Below, piece by piece: positions 1-7,641 of a stretch of DNA of 50,384 nucleotides. The position numbers were made by a program, and so were the translations under genes. How positions within the stretch are numbered: position 1 is the first letter of the stretch; the number at the start of each line of letters is the position of its first letter. Source of the DNA: Rhodospirillaceae bacterium TMED167 (GTDB lineage: Bacteria; Pseudomonadota; Alphaproteobacteria; Rhodospirillales_A; UBA2165); contig NHHQ01000101.1 in the NCBI GenBank assembly GCA_002170915.1, positions 5,766 to 56,149 on the forward strand, given 5' to 3'. The notes under the pieces were generated by a model that worked only from the letters and a program-made list of their open reading frames with translations, was not told the origin of the DNA and made no database searches.

Positions 1-220
1 GAAAAAATGCTCTGTTCTCGCCAACACGATTCTGAACACTGTCGTTGTGTCCTTGTCGTGCAGCTTCAAACTCAATAAAGACCCGGAGGTCTTCGGATAT
101 TTCCGCCGTAAATTCGGCTTCAGGCAGACCTGACCAGCTCGGAGTGCCTATGCTCGTCGAACTGTATTCCGGTGCCTGAGTGCTTGTTCCATAGGTTCTA
201 CAGATGCCCACTACACTCAC
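1..220 (-). CDS. Unrecognised protein, N-terminal part only
   Basis: An open frame runs off the left edge of the window. It can start at GTG 220-218, which overlaps the stop codon of the upstream gene (GTGA), or at a second GTG at 211. The visible residues begin VSVVGICRTYGTSTQAPEYS and continue with an acidic stretch. I see no known motif. The overlapping start suggests translational coupling as the distal gene of the same minus-strand operon. The gene is inferred from the open frame and the overlap alone. Confidence 0.5.
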   Translation of the reverse strand, partial: MSVVGICRTYGTSTQAPEYSSTSIGTPSWSGLPEAEFTAEISEDLRVFIEFEAARQGHNDSVQNRVGENRAFF

Positions 221-1224
221 CCTCCCGATACTTGCCGAGCATTACCAAGGCCATTAGCCAGGAGCTGCTGAGCATCGTTAAACAAGGCTGTGCCTCGCTC
301 AAAGGTGAGTTGTTTTGGGATGTCCTCTCTGGGCCACGTCCCAGCGACTTCAAGAAGCAAGCAAGCGGCCCAATGGAGCTGCTGCTCCTCGCTTTTATCA
401 CCCAAGGTGCAAACCACGGGGAAACCGTACTTGCGGCTATAGCGAGAAACTTCCTTGAAGGCTTTCAGCTCAGGCTTTTCCAAGTCGCGCTGGTAGGCTT
501 CAGCAATCTTCCAACTGGTCTTGTCGGCCAGCTTAACGTCGTACTCAGCAATGCGCTCTTTAAGGCGTTGCACAACAGGAGCCAACTCCTCGATCCCTTC
601 CGCCTCTTCAAGCGTGTAGCGTTTGTCTTCCTGGTAGTCCACGATTTGAGGCGGAGTTGGCCGCTTGGGGATAGCTGCAAGTTCATCCATGCTCATCGAG
701 GTGGGTAACCCGCCCTCAATCTCGCCCTGCTCGTTGATTGATTGGCTAACGAGTAGCTGGTTTCCGCCGACTTCGGTGTCATAGCGGTCATCGTACTCCT
801 CACCAATGGTCCAGCCTCCCAGACCAGAGACAAAGGTGTTTCTCATCCGAAGCCGGTTGAATCCTTTCGATGTCCCAGGGTCGTGGAGGAGGTGTGCTTC
901 ATCCATGAAGAAGTTCGGAGCTTCGTCGCGAACGGACATTTTCACCTTCATGTTTGCATTATCGAAAATCGGGCCAAATGTGCCTTCAAGCATGAATGGC
1001 TCTATTTTCTCCGCCAGCTCATCATGACCACCTGCCCGAAGGTTCTTATGCAGCATCGACACCGTGGCTCGTTCCTTCCCATCTTCCGGGAGGGCCTCCT
1101 CGATTTTCTTCCTTTCATCGTCAGTCAGTGCGACTGCGCGAGCAAGAAATGTCACCACCAGCTCTCGCCAGTTGTTGACTGGCTCGACATGGATGGTTCC
1201 AGTTTGGTTCTTTTTATCAGTCAT
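217..1224 (-). CDS. Hypothetical protein, 335 aa
   Basis: A soluble-looking, charged protein with no signal peptide, no membrane segment and no motif I can name. The start at 1224 has an AAGGG-like ribosome site and lies 3 bases after the stop of the preceding membrane-protein gene. It sits in a tight run of small genes (down from 6435) with short gaps or overlaps, so it is probably part of one operon that includes csrA and a methyltransferase. Function unknown; it may be a plasmid maintenance or transfer accessory factor. Confidence 0.75.
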   Translation of the reverse strand: MTDKKNQTGTIHVEPVNNWRELVVTFLARAVALTDDERKKIEEALPEDGKERATVSMLHKNLRAGGHDELAEKIEPFMLEGTFGPIFDNANMKVKMSVRDEAPNFFMDEAHLLHDPGTSKGFNRLRMRNTFVSGLGGWTIGEEYDDRYDTEVGGNQLLVSQSINEQGEIEGGLPTSMSMDELAAIPKRPTPPQIVDYQEDKRYTLEEAEGIEELAPVVQRLKERIAEYDVKLADKTSWKIAEAYQRDLEKPELKAFKEVSRYSRKYGFPVVCTLGDKSEEQQLHWAACLLLEVAGTWPREDIPKQLTFERGTALFNDAQQLLANGLGNARQVSGG

Positions 1225-1227
1225 ATC

Positions 1228-1467
1228 TCATTTACCCTTGTTGCAAGCCGACTCGATGCTTCTCCGGCGAAACCATTGCGCGGTCGCGGCAATTGCGAAG
1301 AACACTACAAGCCAGCCAATAGCGGCCAGCAGGGAATACCCTGCCAGCGCGTAGAATCCGGCATCTGTGCCTTGAATGAACTTTCCGAACATACCGATGC
1401 CCGCGAGAACGAAGGCGAGTACCAGAAATAGCTGAACTATAGTTGCGGCGAGTTTATTGACGTTCAT
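1228..1467 (-). CDS. Small membrane protein, 79 aa
   Basis: Starts at ATG 1467 (MNVNKLAATIVQ), overlapping the upstream stop as ATGA. Longer upstream in-frame sequence is arginine/cysteine-rich and is read better as the upstream gene in another frame. Two hydrophobic segments are visible (about residues 8-28 and 37-60), followed by a basic tail RRRSIESACNKGK, so an inner-membrane hairpin protein is likely. No family recognised. It is coupled to the secreted or anchored protein encoded just upstream. Confidence 0.65.
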   Translation of the reverse strand: MNVNKLAATIVQLFLVLAFVLAGIGMFGKFIQGTDAGFYALAGYSLLAAIGWLVVFFAIAATAQWFRRRSIESACNKGK

Positions 1468-1892
1468 TGGACCAGCTCGCTTTTTCCGAATTCTGAATTG
1501 AGCACCTCGATCACAGCATCGCGAAGTTCGGCATCCTGGATGTTCTCCACATCGAAGCCGGTAACAATGGCATCGGATCCGACACCGCAAAGCACTTGCC
1601 CCTTACCCTCGCCATTGACCTTGATGGGGACCATTGGCAAGGGTGTATCCGTGCAACCGGCAATGTCGGTCGCTATCATCGGGCCGCCCTTGGGGATCAC
1701 GACATTACCAACGAACCCCCAGTCCACGCTGCCATCGTCTTCATCCGGTGCGTACTGGTCGCCCCAGAACGCGATAGCGGCCTCCTGGTGCTGGTGGCCG
1801 ACCCGAAATACGGCAAAAACAGTGACCAGCGCAAACGTCGCTACCACCGCCAGCAGTACCAAAGTTATTTTTTTCAGATTTACCATATTCAT
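1464..1892 (-). CDS. Anchored or exported protein, 142 aa, unknown
   Basis: The N terminus (MNMVNLKKITLVLLAVVATFALVTVFAVF) has basic residues followed by a long hydrophobic stretch without an obvious cleavage site. A single-pass anchor with a periplasmic domain therefore looks more likely than a released protein. The rest is acidic with two cysteines (CTDTPL, LCGVG) that could form a disulfide. It overlaps its neighbours by 4 bases on each side, indicating translational coupling. Function not recognised. Confidence 0.7.
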   Translation of the reverse strand: MNMVNLKKITLVLLAVVATFALVTVFAVFRVGHQHQEAAIAFWGDQYAPDEDDGSVDWGFVGNVVIPKGGPMIATDIAGCTDTPLPMVPIKVNGEGKGQVLCGVGSDAIVTGFDVENIQDAELRDAVIEVLNSEFGKSELVQ

Positions 1893-2116
1893 TTGCCGCC
1901 CTTATTGCTGCGTCGCTTCCAATAGAAACGTTCGACTACTGCTGCCTCTCTATCCAAGGTTTCTGACACATAGTCGTACCTGAAAGGGCCGCACTTAATT
2001 AAATCCTGACCTGCCACACTGAATGTGTTCGTTAGCGCTTCAACGTGCGAGTTAGCCTGCACATTCTCTTTTGCCACATTTCCGTGCTGATCCATGAGCC
2101 AATACGATTTCACCAT
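1889..2116 (-). CDS. Hypothetical protein, 75 aa
   Basis: A short soluble protein (MVKSYWLMDQHGNVAKENVQ) with a basic C terminus. It overlaps the following gene by 4 bases and lies 3 bases after the P-loop gene stop, so it belongs to the same operon. No motif recognised. Supported mainly by operon geometry. Confidence 0.55.
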   Translation of the reverse strand: MVKSYWLMDQHGNVAKENVQANSHVEALTNTFSVAGQDLIKCGPFRYDYVSETLDREAAVVERFYWKRRSNKGGK

Positions 2117-2119
2117 TGC

Positions 2120-2737
2120 CTACCTCACTTGATAACCGGCAGCTTCCGCTGCTTTATCAAGCGCCTCAGCAAAGCCGGTATCAGCTTTTTCCGCGCTGTT
2201 GTAGAGAGAGCCGCAGTTGGGCCACGAACGCCCTATCAGCTCCATAGAGAGCGCCTCAGCGAGCATTTCTCTTATCTGGGTTTCGGTCTCACCGTATTCC
2301 GCCAGCGTTTCATCAATGCCTGCTCCCTCCATTAGCTTGATGATTTGCGGCTGATTGAGCCAAATCCCTGACAACGCCTCCAGTTGGATGCAGGCGTCCC
2401 GAATCAGCCTTCTGTCCAAGGTAATGCCATTCACGGTGGTTACCAGATGCTTGGGCTCCCACTTGCGCTTCCGGGGCCTGGATATGTCCGAAATGATGGT
2501 TACCGGCTTATTCCGCAGCTCTCGCGGCAGGCGTCCATCCAATCCATGGACGAGGCGACGTGCATACTCATACTCGTAGGGCTTTAGACCCTTCCCGTCC
2601 CGGAACATCTCGGTATCCACCAGCAGGTGTCCTTCGAGTCTTGCCCTCGTTCTCGCTCGTTCTGACATGACAGACTTGCCTTTTCCGGAAGTCCCCACGA
2701 CGAGCGAATGGTATTGCTCATTGTTGTTGGTGAACAT
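2120..2737 (-). CDS. Small P-loop ATP-binding protein, 205 aa
   Basis: The N terminus holds a clear Walker A sequence, [13 protein letters not shown] (about residues 13-25), as in conjugation ATPases and other P-loop proteins. A strand followed by aspartate (TIISDIS, about residue 80) may serve as Walker B, but this is weak. At 205 aa it is much shorter than VirB4/TraC or TraD ATPases, and no membrane segment is visible. Its start lies inside csrA, so translation of the two is coupled. It could be a regulatory or DNA-packaging-like NTPase; the role is unassigned. Confidence 0.7.
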   Translation of the reverse strand: MFTNNNEQYHSLVVGTSGKGKSVMSERARTRARLEGHLLVDTEMFRDGKGLKPYEYEYARRLVHGLDGRLPRELRNKPVTIISDISRPRKRKWEPKHLVTTVNGITLDRRLIRDACIQLEALSGIWLNQPQIIKLMEGAGIDETLAEYGETETQIREMLAEALSMELIGRSWPNCGSLYNSAEKADTGFAEALDKAAEAAGYQVR

Positions 2738-2906
2738 TGCTTCTCTCTGCGTTTATTCGCTGGTAAATCTCCTCGCGATGAACCTCTACGTTTTTCGGGG
2801 CATCGACGCCGATCCGTACCTGGTTGCCGTTAACCCCGAGAACGGTAACTTTTACATCGTCACCAACCATCAGTGTTTCGCCTATACGGCGTGTCAAAAT
2901 CAACAT
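2718..2906 (-). CDS. csrA: CsrA/RsmA-family post-transcriptional regulator
   Basis: The protein begins [20 protein letters not shown] and continues [30 protein letters not shown], the full CsrA fold, including the RIGVDAPK and VHREEIY segments that bind RNA. CsrA dimers bind GGA motifs in mRNA leaders. The start at 2906 gives the canonical MLIL N terminus and has a GAGGAG ribosome site 7 bases upstream; an in-frame ATG at 2927 would add seven atypical residues. It overlaps the start of the P-loop gene by 20 bases. A plasmid-borne copy could retune host mRNA or control the plasmid's own operon. Confidence 0.95.
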   Translation of the reverse strand: MLILTRRIGETLMVGDDVKVTVLGVNGNQVRIGVDAPKNVEVHREEIYQRINAERSNVHQQQ

Positions 2907-2939
2907 GCTATTACTCCTCTTGCTCAATAAAGCGTTTTT

Positions 2940-3464
2940 TTATTTTGTTTTCCGGGCCTTAGTAATTCGAGTTTTCAACGCCGTTATAACCCGCCTCACT
3001 TCGCCCAGTTCTTCTTCACATTCTTGCCGTTCATCAACTGGCAGCTTTTCCTTCAGCTTGTTCTCATACCACTTCACTGACTCCAATTCTGTTGCCAGTG
3101 CATACTTCAGAGCGGCCAGCTTTGTTGTGTAGAGCCCCGGTGGCAGGTCTTCGCCTACCTTGAACTGGTCTCTGAATTCTTGAGAAATGGATTTGAGCCA
3201 ACCTACATCGCCATGCTTGGAAGACCGCTTTCCCCAGGTAATACCTTGTACCCTCTCGGTCACGTTCACGTAGACAGCATCTTCCTGGAGAGATCGAGGC
3301 AAGGTCATTCCAAAGCGCGACTTAGCTCCCCGCTTGCGCTGGATAGAGCGAACTATCCATTCGTCCACGTCCACTTTGATCCGCCCGTCATATTCGTAGC
3401 CATGGGCTCTGTAGAGGACAGCGCCGACCTTCACTATGGATGCAGGGTATTTCTGTCGCTTCAT
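2940..3464 (-). CDS. Hypothetical protein, 174 aa
   Basis: A basic protein whose C-terminal third is predicted helical (ESVKWYENKLKEKLPVDERQECEEELGEVRRVITALKTRI), probably a coiled coil. The N-terminal half is beta-like (VGAVLYRAHGYEYDGRIKVDVDEW). No known family. It sits upstream of csrA in the same orientation with a 33-base gap that contains the csrA ribosome site. Confidence 0.65.
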   Translation of the reverse strand: MKRQKYPASIVKVGAVLYRAHGYEYDGRIKVDVDEWIVRSIQRKRGAKSRFGMTLPRSLQEDAVYVNVTERVQGITWGKRSSKHGDVGWLKSISQEFRDQFKVGEDLPPGLYTTKLAALKYALATELESVKWYENKLKEKLPVDERQECEEELGEVRRVITALKTRITKARKTK

Positions 3465-3480
3465 GACGTTCTCACCCTGC

Positions 3481-3684
3481 CTAGTGGAGCGTTTGCTCTT
3501 CTACGACGACCGCGCCATCCACCAGCTTAATTCTCACAGGGCCAGTGGTGCCGTTTACGTCCGCAGCCACCCCGTTATTGAGAGCTGCATAGAGGCGTCG
3601 AGCGCCATCTACGACCTTGATTCCCTTGCTCTCAAGCTGCTGGAGCATCTCTTCATAAGATATTTTCTCGGGCAAAACAGTCAT
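3481..3684 (-). CDS. Hypothetical protein, 67 aa
   Basis: A small protein (MTVLPEKISYEEMLQQLESKGIKVVDGARR) with an amphipathic helical N terminus and a beta-rich C terminus. The start overlaps a GAAGGATG context, 3 bases after the methyltransferase stop. It has no recognised motif. It is retained because it fills an operon gap with normal spacing. Confidence 0.5.
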   Translation of the reverse strand: MTVLPEKISYEEMLQQLESKGIKVVDGARRLYAALNNGVAADVNGTTGPVRIKLVDGAVVVEEQTLH

Positions 3685-3687
3685 CCT

Positions 3688-4941
3688 TCAGTTCTTTGCG
3701 CTACTGCCGACCATAGCCAGCGCAGGGTTCAACCAGAATCCGGGAAACGAAGTGAACAGCTCCGCCTGCGTCCGGATGTACTCCAGCACCAAATCACAAG
3801 CCACCCACCGCCGATTGTTTCTTTCAGCCGCCAGCCCGCTCTTGTTAGAACCGCTGAACGGATCCACTACCAGGTCACCTTCCTCGGTCAAAAAACGGAT
3901 GGCGAACTCAGGAATGTCCGTAGGGAACATTGCTGGATGTGGAGGCAACCCAAGTTCTTTGGCTACCCGGCGCACTTCAATGGTATCGGCACAACGATGG
4001 CCGCGATGAATTACATTTTTCGGGATGCGGCCCTCTGTCACCGCTGAGAAAGCATTACCACGCAACCGGTACGCACCGTCCCCGTAACTGGCGACCCGGC
4101 TGTCTCCGCCCTGCCTCATGAGCTGTTGGTGTTTTTCGGTATGAGGCTGAAGGACTCGGCGGTTGTCGGAACGAACTCGCTCAGGATCATTGGTAAACCA
4201 GAACACCGGTTCCCATCCAGAACAAAGCTGCTGACGATTCACGCAGGCCCAATGCGTAGGGCTCGGCGGCTTGGAGAGGTTCACCCACGGCCAGCGATCC
4301 ATCAGGGACAAGCCAAGGCGGTCATGCAGGGCTATCACCATGCGCTCGACATAAAGTGAACGCGACGGGCGCTTGGGCTCAAAAATGTCGTTGCTGATGT
4401 TGAGCACGACCGAACCTCCGGGCACCAGGTTCTTGACGATTGGCTCCAATGCCTCGGTGATGAAGTCCACCCACTGCGATTCGGCCACGTTGCCATATCC
4501 GCGCTGAATCCTCAGAGGGTATGGTGGAGACGTGACGCAGAGGTGTACCGGCTCGTTCAGATCGGCGAACAGCGTCTTGTTGCTGGACCAAACCGCCAGG
4601 CCCAGATTGGTTGAGTAGGCCAGGAGCCGTACCCCACCAAGGGCCTCATGCAACCCCTTCTTGTTCTCTTGTGATAGCTGCCAGACGCCCCGCTCCCCTT
4701 CGACACGCTCCAGCAGATTCAATGTTTTCAGTGTTTGCTGATACCAGCGGATTTTCCGCTTGAGCTTACTGCGTTTGACGCGAGCTTTGCCTATCTCGCT
4801 TTGTTCGCTCAGTGCAGATTGAGGAATCCCGGCTATTTCAGCCACGGACTCATAAAGTTCTTCATTGGACAGTGGCTTTTGTGCCCGTGAGTAGGCTTCC
4901 TGGACATGGAAGAGTTCGAGCTGGCTACTCATCGCGCTCAC
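3688..4941 (-). CDS. Orphan DNA methyltransferase, probably cytosine-N4 (beta class)
   Basis: Motif IV, TSPPYPL, appears near residue 137, and motif I, DPFSGSNKSGLAAER, near residue 360. That order (IV before I) defines beta-class amino-methyltransferases, and SPPY rather than DPPY favours N4-cytosine as target. Residues about 20-105 look like a winged-helix DNA-binding domain. No restriction endonuclease lies beside it, so it is read as a solitary modification enzyme that may protect incoming plasmid DNA or alter regulation. ATG codons at 4941 and 4932 (MSSQLELF) are both possible; both overlap the upstream gene. Confidence 0.88.
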   Translation of the reverse strand: MSAMSSQLELFHVQEAYSRAQKPLSNEELYESVAEIAGIPQSALSEQSEIGKARVKRSKLKRKIRWYQQTLKTLNLLERVEGERGVWQLSQENKKGLHEALGGVRLLAYSTNLGLAVWSSNKTLFADLNEPVHLCVTSPPYPLRIQRGYGNVAESQWVDFITEALEPIVKNLVPGGSVVLNISNDIFEPKRPSRSLYVERMVIALHDRLGLSLMDRWPWVNLSKPPSPTHWACVNRQQLCSGWEPVFWFTNDPERVRSDNRRVLQPHTEKHQQLMRQGGDSRVASYGDGAYRLRGNAFSAVTEGRIPKNVIHRGHRCADTIEVRRVAKELGLPPHPAMFPTDIPEFAIRFLTEEGDLVVDPFSGSNKSGLAAERNNRRWVACDLVLEYIRTQAELFTSFPGFWLNPALAMVGSSAKN

Positions 4942-5311
4942 CGCCGCTGAATAAGGCGTTGAAGGCGGCCACGGACTGTGCGTCGTTTACTTCAACTTCG
5001 GAGTAGAACGGCCACCAGGTCAGTCCGCCCCCACTCAGCCACGAGCAACGGAACTCCAGGACATCACCCTGAAGCCTCTTGAATTCGACATGCTGCGGTT
5101 CGTCATGTAGGCAGATTGACGGCAACTCCACTCCCAGACGGTCCCTAACTATGGAGTCAGACATAGAGCCATAGCTCATGGCACTGTCATCGTTCACCCA
5201 CAACATGCGGTTGGCTCCACCCGCCAGGCTTATCACCATGAATGCCAGCAGCAGGAGACTTCCAAAAAATCGAGATACTTGACGAACCATCTTTATCCTT
5301 ATCGTTTTCAC
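4925..5311 (-). CDS. Membrane-anchored protein, 128 aa, unknown
   Basis: A basic N terminus is followed by the hydrophobic segment SLLLLAFMVISLAGGA (about residues 18-33), then a soluble domain with two cysteines (PSICLHDE, EFRCSWL), suggesting a periplasmic domain with one disulfide. It overlaps the methyltransferase start. No family recognised. Confidence 0.65.
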   Translation of the reverse strand: MKTIRIKMVRQVSRFFGSLLLLAFMVISLAGGANRMLWVNDDSAMSYGSMSDSIVRDRLGVELPSICLHDEPQHVEFKRLQGDVLEFRCSWLSGGGLTWWPFYSEVEVNDAQSVAAFNALFSGGERDE

Positions 5312-5320
5312 TTTGCACGG

Positions 5321-5530
5321 TTAGTGCAGTTTCTTGTCATCAGTGCGAAACGCACGGACATGAACCTCGCCCGTGCTATCAGAAAATTGGATCTCCGAAG
5401 CGTTTGAGGCTTCAGCAATACTGAGTAACACCCGGCAGAGCAGTTTCCCCGTTTCCTCAGAGCCGTGATTATTCATGAACGCGGCTATCTGATTGGCGAT
5501 TTTGTGTTTATCCGTCGCGGATCTACTCAC
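5321..5530 (-). CDS. Hypothetical protein, 69 aa
   Basis: A small soluble protein (MSRSATDKHKIANQIAAFMNNHGSEE) that overlaps the preceding parB-like stop by 4 bases (ATGA type), which indicates coupled translation. It has a helical N-terminal half and a short beta-like tail. No motif recognised. Confidence 0.6.
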   Translation of the reverse strand: MSRSATDKHKIANQIAAFMNNHGSEETGKLLCRVLLSIAEASNASEIQFSDSTGEVHVRAFRTDDKKLH

Positions 5531-6435
5531 AAGCTCAACTCCTGCTGGTTTTCGCTGGCTTGCCCCTCGGGCTCGCCCTCCAGCTCTGCCAGCTTCTCCC
5601 GGAGCGCCTGAAGCTCTTCTACGTCATCGCGGGTCAAAGTGAGGGTGAAGGTGTCCCCGTCCTCCTTGATGGTGTCCAGACGCTTGGTGAGGGAGCTGAC
5701 GCTCTTGTGCATAGCCTCAACGACCTTTTTACCCATTTTGGGCGAACTCTTTTTCTCGACCTTCTTGCGAGTCAGCTTCTTGGGTTTTTCCTCTCCCTCT
5801 CCAGCTTTGGCCTCCTTGAGCACCTGAACCGCTGCTTCGCCGTGCTCACGGAACAGTTCCGACGCATAGGTGGCAGCGACCTCGTTGGCCTGGATCATTT
5901 GCTTCAGTTCAAGCGGTAGCTCCAGCAGGGCTTTAGCCTGGCGAACATGTTCAGCAGTGCGGCTAACCCGTTCGGCAATTTCCTGATCGCTCCACCCCCA
6001 GTTAGCAAGCCGACCGTAAATAACGGCTTTCTCCAGCGGAGTGAGCGGAAGACCATCGTTACTGGTGGCTATCAGTAAGGTCTGCTCTGCCTCGTCGCCC
6101 TTGTGTTCCAGAACCTGGATCTTGCGAATATCAGCGCCCTCTGAAATCGCCAGAAGGATGGCGCGGCGACGGCGGTGCCCTTCACGGACAAAGACATTTC
6201 CATCGCGAACCTTCACGATGATTGGCGGAACGTAGTCACCCCGCTTGTAGGCGTCCGCCAGCGAGCGAATACCGGCCTTGATGTCCGGGCGCTCGTAGTA
6301 GTCTTCGCAGAACGCACCACGGGTGTTGAAGCCTTCCTCTTCCAGCAACAGTTGCGGCGCTACAGAAAACAGATCGCTCTTCGATACATCGGCTGATTCT
6401 CGGTTCAGCGACTTCAGTGAGTTTACTTGTGCCAT
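5527..6435 (-). CDS. ParB/RepB/Spo0J-family DNA-binding protein, 302 aa
   Basis: The N-terminal ParB domain (about residues 45-110) contains VREGHRRRRA, the counterpart of the GERRxR nucleotide-binding motif of ParB CTPases. A ParB helix-turn-helix region follows (about 130-185, with LTPLEKAVIYGRL and WSDQEIAERVSRTAEHVRQ). The C-terminal third is lysine/glutamate-rich and lacks the usual dimer domain. No ParA gene is adjacent, so this is more likely a regulator or accessory protein than the main partition ParB. It heads a minus-strand operon with its own promoter at 6466-6494. Confidence 0.88.
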   Translation of the reverse strand: MAQVNSLKSLNRESADVSKSDLFSVAPQLLLEEEGFNTRGAFCEDYYERPDIKAGIRSLADAYKRGDYVPPIIVKVRDGNVFVREGHRRRRAILLAISEGADIRKIQVLEHKGDEAEQTLLIATSNDGLPLTPLEKAVIYGRLANWGWSDQEIAERVSRTAEHVRQAKALLELPLELKQMIQANEVAATYASELFREHGEAAVQVLKEAKAGEGEEKPKKLTRKKVEKKSSPKMGKKVVEAMHKSVSSLTKRLDTIKEDGDTFTLTLTRDDVEELQALREKLAELEGEPEGQASENQQELSL

Positions 6436-6463
6436 TTTGGCTCGCTCCTCTATGTCCTGGTCA

Positions 6464-6496
6464 ACTTTATAGCATCATATCATGATACTGTAAACT
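6464..6496 (-). promoter_or_regulatory. Sigma70-like promoter of the parB-like/csrA operon
   Basis: On the minus strand TTTACA (6494-6489) and TATAAA (6471-6466) are separated by exactly 17 bases. The spacer holds the palindrome TATCATGATA, a likely operator, and a GATACTGTA-type repeat seen at other promoters here. A GAGGAG ribosome site follows before ATG 6435. A GCCCGAAATGGGC box lies about 115 bases further upstream. Confidence 0.65.
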
Positions 6497-6597
6497 ACAA
6501 GGCACAAAAAACCCGGTTTTATTCAAGCTGCGTTGGTAAGCTATAGAAGGCAGCTCCCCTTCTGGCTTCACCCTACAGCAACCAGACAAAAACCACG

Positions 6598-6621
6598 CCT
6601 GCCGTTCTGCCCATTTCGGGC
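6598..6621 (-). promoter_or_regulatory. GCCC-N5-GGGC activator box A
   Basis: The minus strand reads GCCCGAAATGGGC followed by AGAACGGCAGG. The same layout occurs at 22914-22935, 31258-31280 and, more diverged, 42880-42908. This copy is 174 bases upstream of the 302-aa parB-like gene. I infer that it is a target of the FlhD/FlhC-like regulator pair encoded at 33234-34531. Confidence 0.55.
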
Positions 6622-6641
6622 ATTTACACACCGCTACCAAA

Positions 6642-6661
6642 AACTTTCACATGTGAAAGTT
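6642..6661. promoter_or_regulatory. Palindromic operator, copy 1 (20 bp)
   Basis: AACTTTCACATGTGAAAGTT is a perfect 20-base palindrome and the longest copy of the dispersed element. It overlaps the stop codon of the 171-aa short ParB gene and lies upstream of the promoter of the 302-aa parB-like operon. The TTTCAC/GTGAAA arms match the half-sites of chromosomal parS, with a 2-base insertion at the centre. Confidence 0.75.
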
Positions 6662-7175
6662 ACTCGTCCCCGATTTTCACGTTCATTCTCTCCATCACGG
6701 AATCGAACGCATCCAGCCCGAGGTAGGTAATGACGATCTTTCCTTTGGATGTGTTTGTCTTGTCGGGACGAACTTGTACGGGGTGACCAATGGTGTCTGA
6801 AATGTGAGTCGCCAATTGCTCGTAGTAGGAAGCGTCGGGCGTGGGCTCCCGGCCAGCAATGTAGTCTCGAACCCGCTGTTCCAGCTTTCTCACGCTCCAC
6901 TTCCGGTGCAGCGAATCCCTCAAGATGTCTTCCTGTGCTTTCTGAGGAAGTCTCACAAGGGCGCGGGCATGACCCTCTGACAGATTGTTCCGTTTGATGA
7001 GCTTCCTTGCCTCGGGGCAAAGTTTTTTGCTCAACCGGTTGAGGTGTGAAAGCTCATAACGGGTAAGCCCCAGAGCTTCCTTAATCTCAGCGCTGCTTTC
7101 GCCCAGGTCTCGGCGCAGCTCCACCTCCTCGATGCGCTTGATAACCGGCAGCGTCTTGAATTCTTGCTGGTCCAT
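6660..7175 (-). CDS. Short ParB: HTH and dimer domains without the N-terminal CTPase domain, 171 aa
   Basis: The N-terminal half matches the ParB helix-turn-helix domain (LGLTRYELSHLNRLSKKL, then NLSEGHARALVRLP, the classical ParB HARAL motif at about residues 62-75). The C-terminal part (YYEQLATHISDTIGHPVQV, KGKIVITYLGLDAFDSVMERM) resembles the dimerisation domain of chromosomal ParB. The usual N-terminal ParB/CTPase domain with GERRxR is absent, so it should bind DNA without CTP-driven spreading. The gene starts at 7175, just after a GTTGCRACGTGACAAC element, and ends inside a TTTCACATGTGAAA palindrome. It is a strong candidate for the protein that reads that palindrome. Confidence 0.8.
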   Translation of the reverse strand: MDQQEFKTLPVIKRIEEVELRRDLGESSAEIKEALGLTRYELSHLNRLSKKLCPEARKLIKRNNLSEGHARALVRLPQKAQEDILRDSLHRKWSVRKLEQRVRDYIAGREPTPDASYYEQLATHISDTIGHPVQVRPDKTNTSKGKIVITYLGLDAFDSVMERMNVKIGDE

Positions 7176-7187
7176 GCGGCCCCCTTA

Positions 7188-7203
7188 GTTGTCACGTCGC
7201 AAC
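7188..7203 (-). repeat. Dispersed 16-bp element GTTGCRACGTGACAAC, copy 1
   Basis: The minus strand reads GTTGCGACGTGACAAC. It is an imperfect palindrome (12 of 16 positions symmetric) with ACGT at its centre. It lies 13 bases upstream of the short ParB start, a position suited to an operator. All five copies share this orientation. Confidence 0.65.
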
Positions 7204-7233
7204 ATTAGAGCATAGCTTCCTGATGCAGCGACC

Positions 7234-7443
7234 TCATTCTGCCGATGCGCCACTGCTCATCTCTTCCTTCGCAAATTCAGCCAAATTAGCTTGGCGCTGC
7301 CTGAGTTCTTCTACATGGCTCGGGCAATTAGAGCAGACACCCAACCCCATTGCCTCATCGACCTCCAACCAGTGACAGGGCTCATTACCGCTGGCGCAAG
7401 CGCGAGAGTCTGTGCAGCCACACCCAATACATTCGTTTTCCAT
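7234..7443 (-). CDS. Small zinc-ribbon-like protein, 69 aa
   Basis: Cysteines are arranged as CIGCGCTDSRAC (N terminus), then PCHWLEV and GVCSNC (about residue 38), followed by a charged helix. Such C-rich small proteins with the CGCTDSxAC pattern are common in phages and plasmids and are expected to bind zinc. Function unknown. It is transcribed away from the 7444-7641 divergent region. Confidence 0.7.
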   Translation of the reverse strand: MENECIGCGCTDSRACASGNEPCHWLEVDEAMGLGVCSNCPSHVEELRQRQANLAEFAKEEMSSGASAE

Positions 7444-7535
7444 AGCTATATCACCTTATTCGGTCTCATTTTCTCCGGATCATAATATGACCCGCTGCTA
7501 TCAACAAGACCTTTCAGAATCTTTTTTTGATCTCT

Positions 7536-7565
7536 TGATATTATTTTATGATACTGTAATATCAA
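7536..7565 (+). promoter_or_regulatory. Probable plus-strand promoter with GATACTGTAAT element
   Basis: TTGATA and TAATAT are spaced by 16 bases within an AT-rich stretch. The overlapping sequence TATGATACTGTAATAT recurs in similar form near 6482, 10961 and 25144, always within a promoter region. It would serve the 51-aa gene at 7642 and the methylase-like gene at 7856. Confidence 0.5.
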
Positions 7566-7570
7566 AAAAG

Positions 7571-7605
7571 AAGGGCCGCAACGAAGGTAGAAGAGCGGTG
7601 CGGCC
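7571..7605 (-). terminator. Inverted repeat, possible minus-strand terminator or leader hairpin
   Basis: GGCCGCA and TGCGGCC arms are separated by about 19 bases. On the minus strand the stem is followed by TTCTTTTTT, as in an intrinsic terminator. On the plus strand it lies in the leader of the 51-aa gene, so an attenuator role is also possible. The long loop makes this tentative. Confidence 0.35.
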
Positions 7606-7641
7606 CTCTGCACATACCACATTACATAGAGGAGGAATGGT

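Noticed and set aside
6642..6661. Canonical parS
   Set aside because: The arms match parS half-sites but the centre has two extra bases, so it is not the standard 16-bp parS; none was seen in the window.
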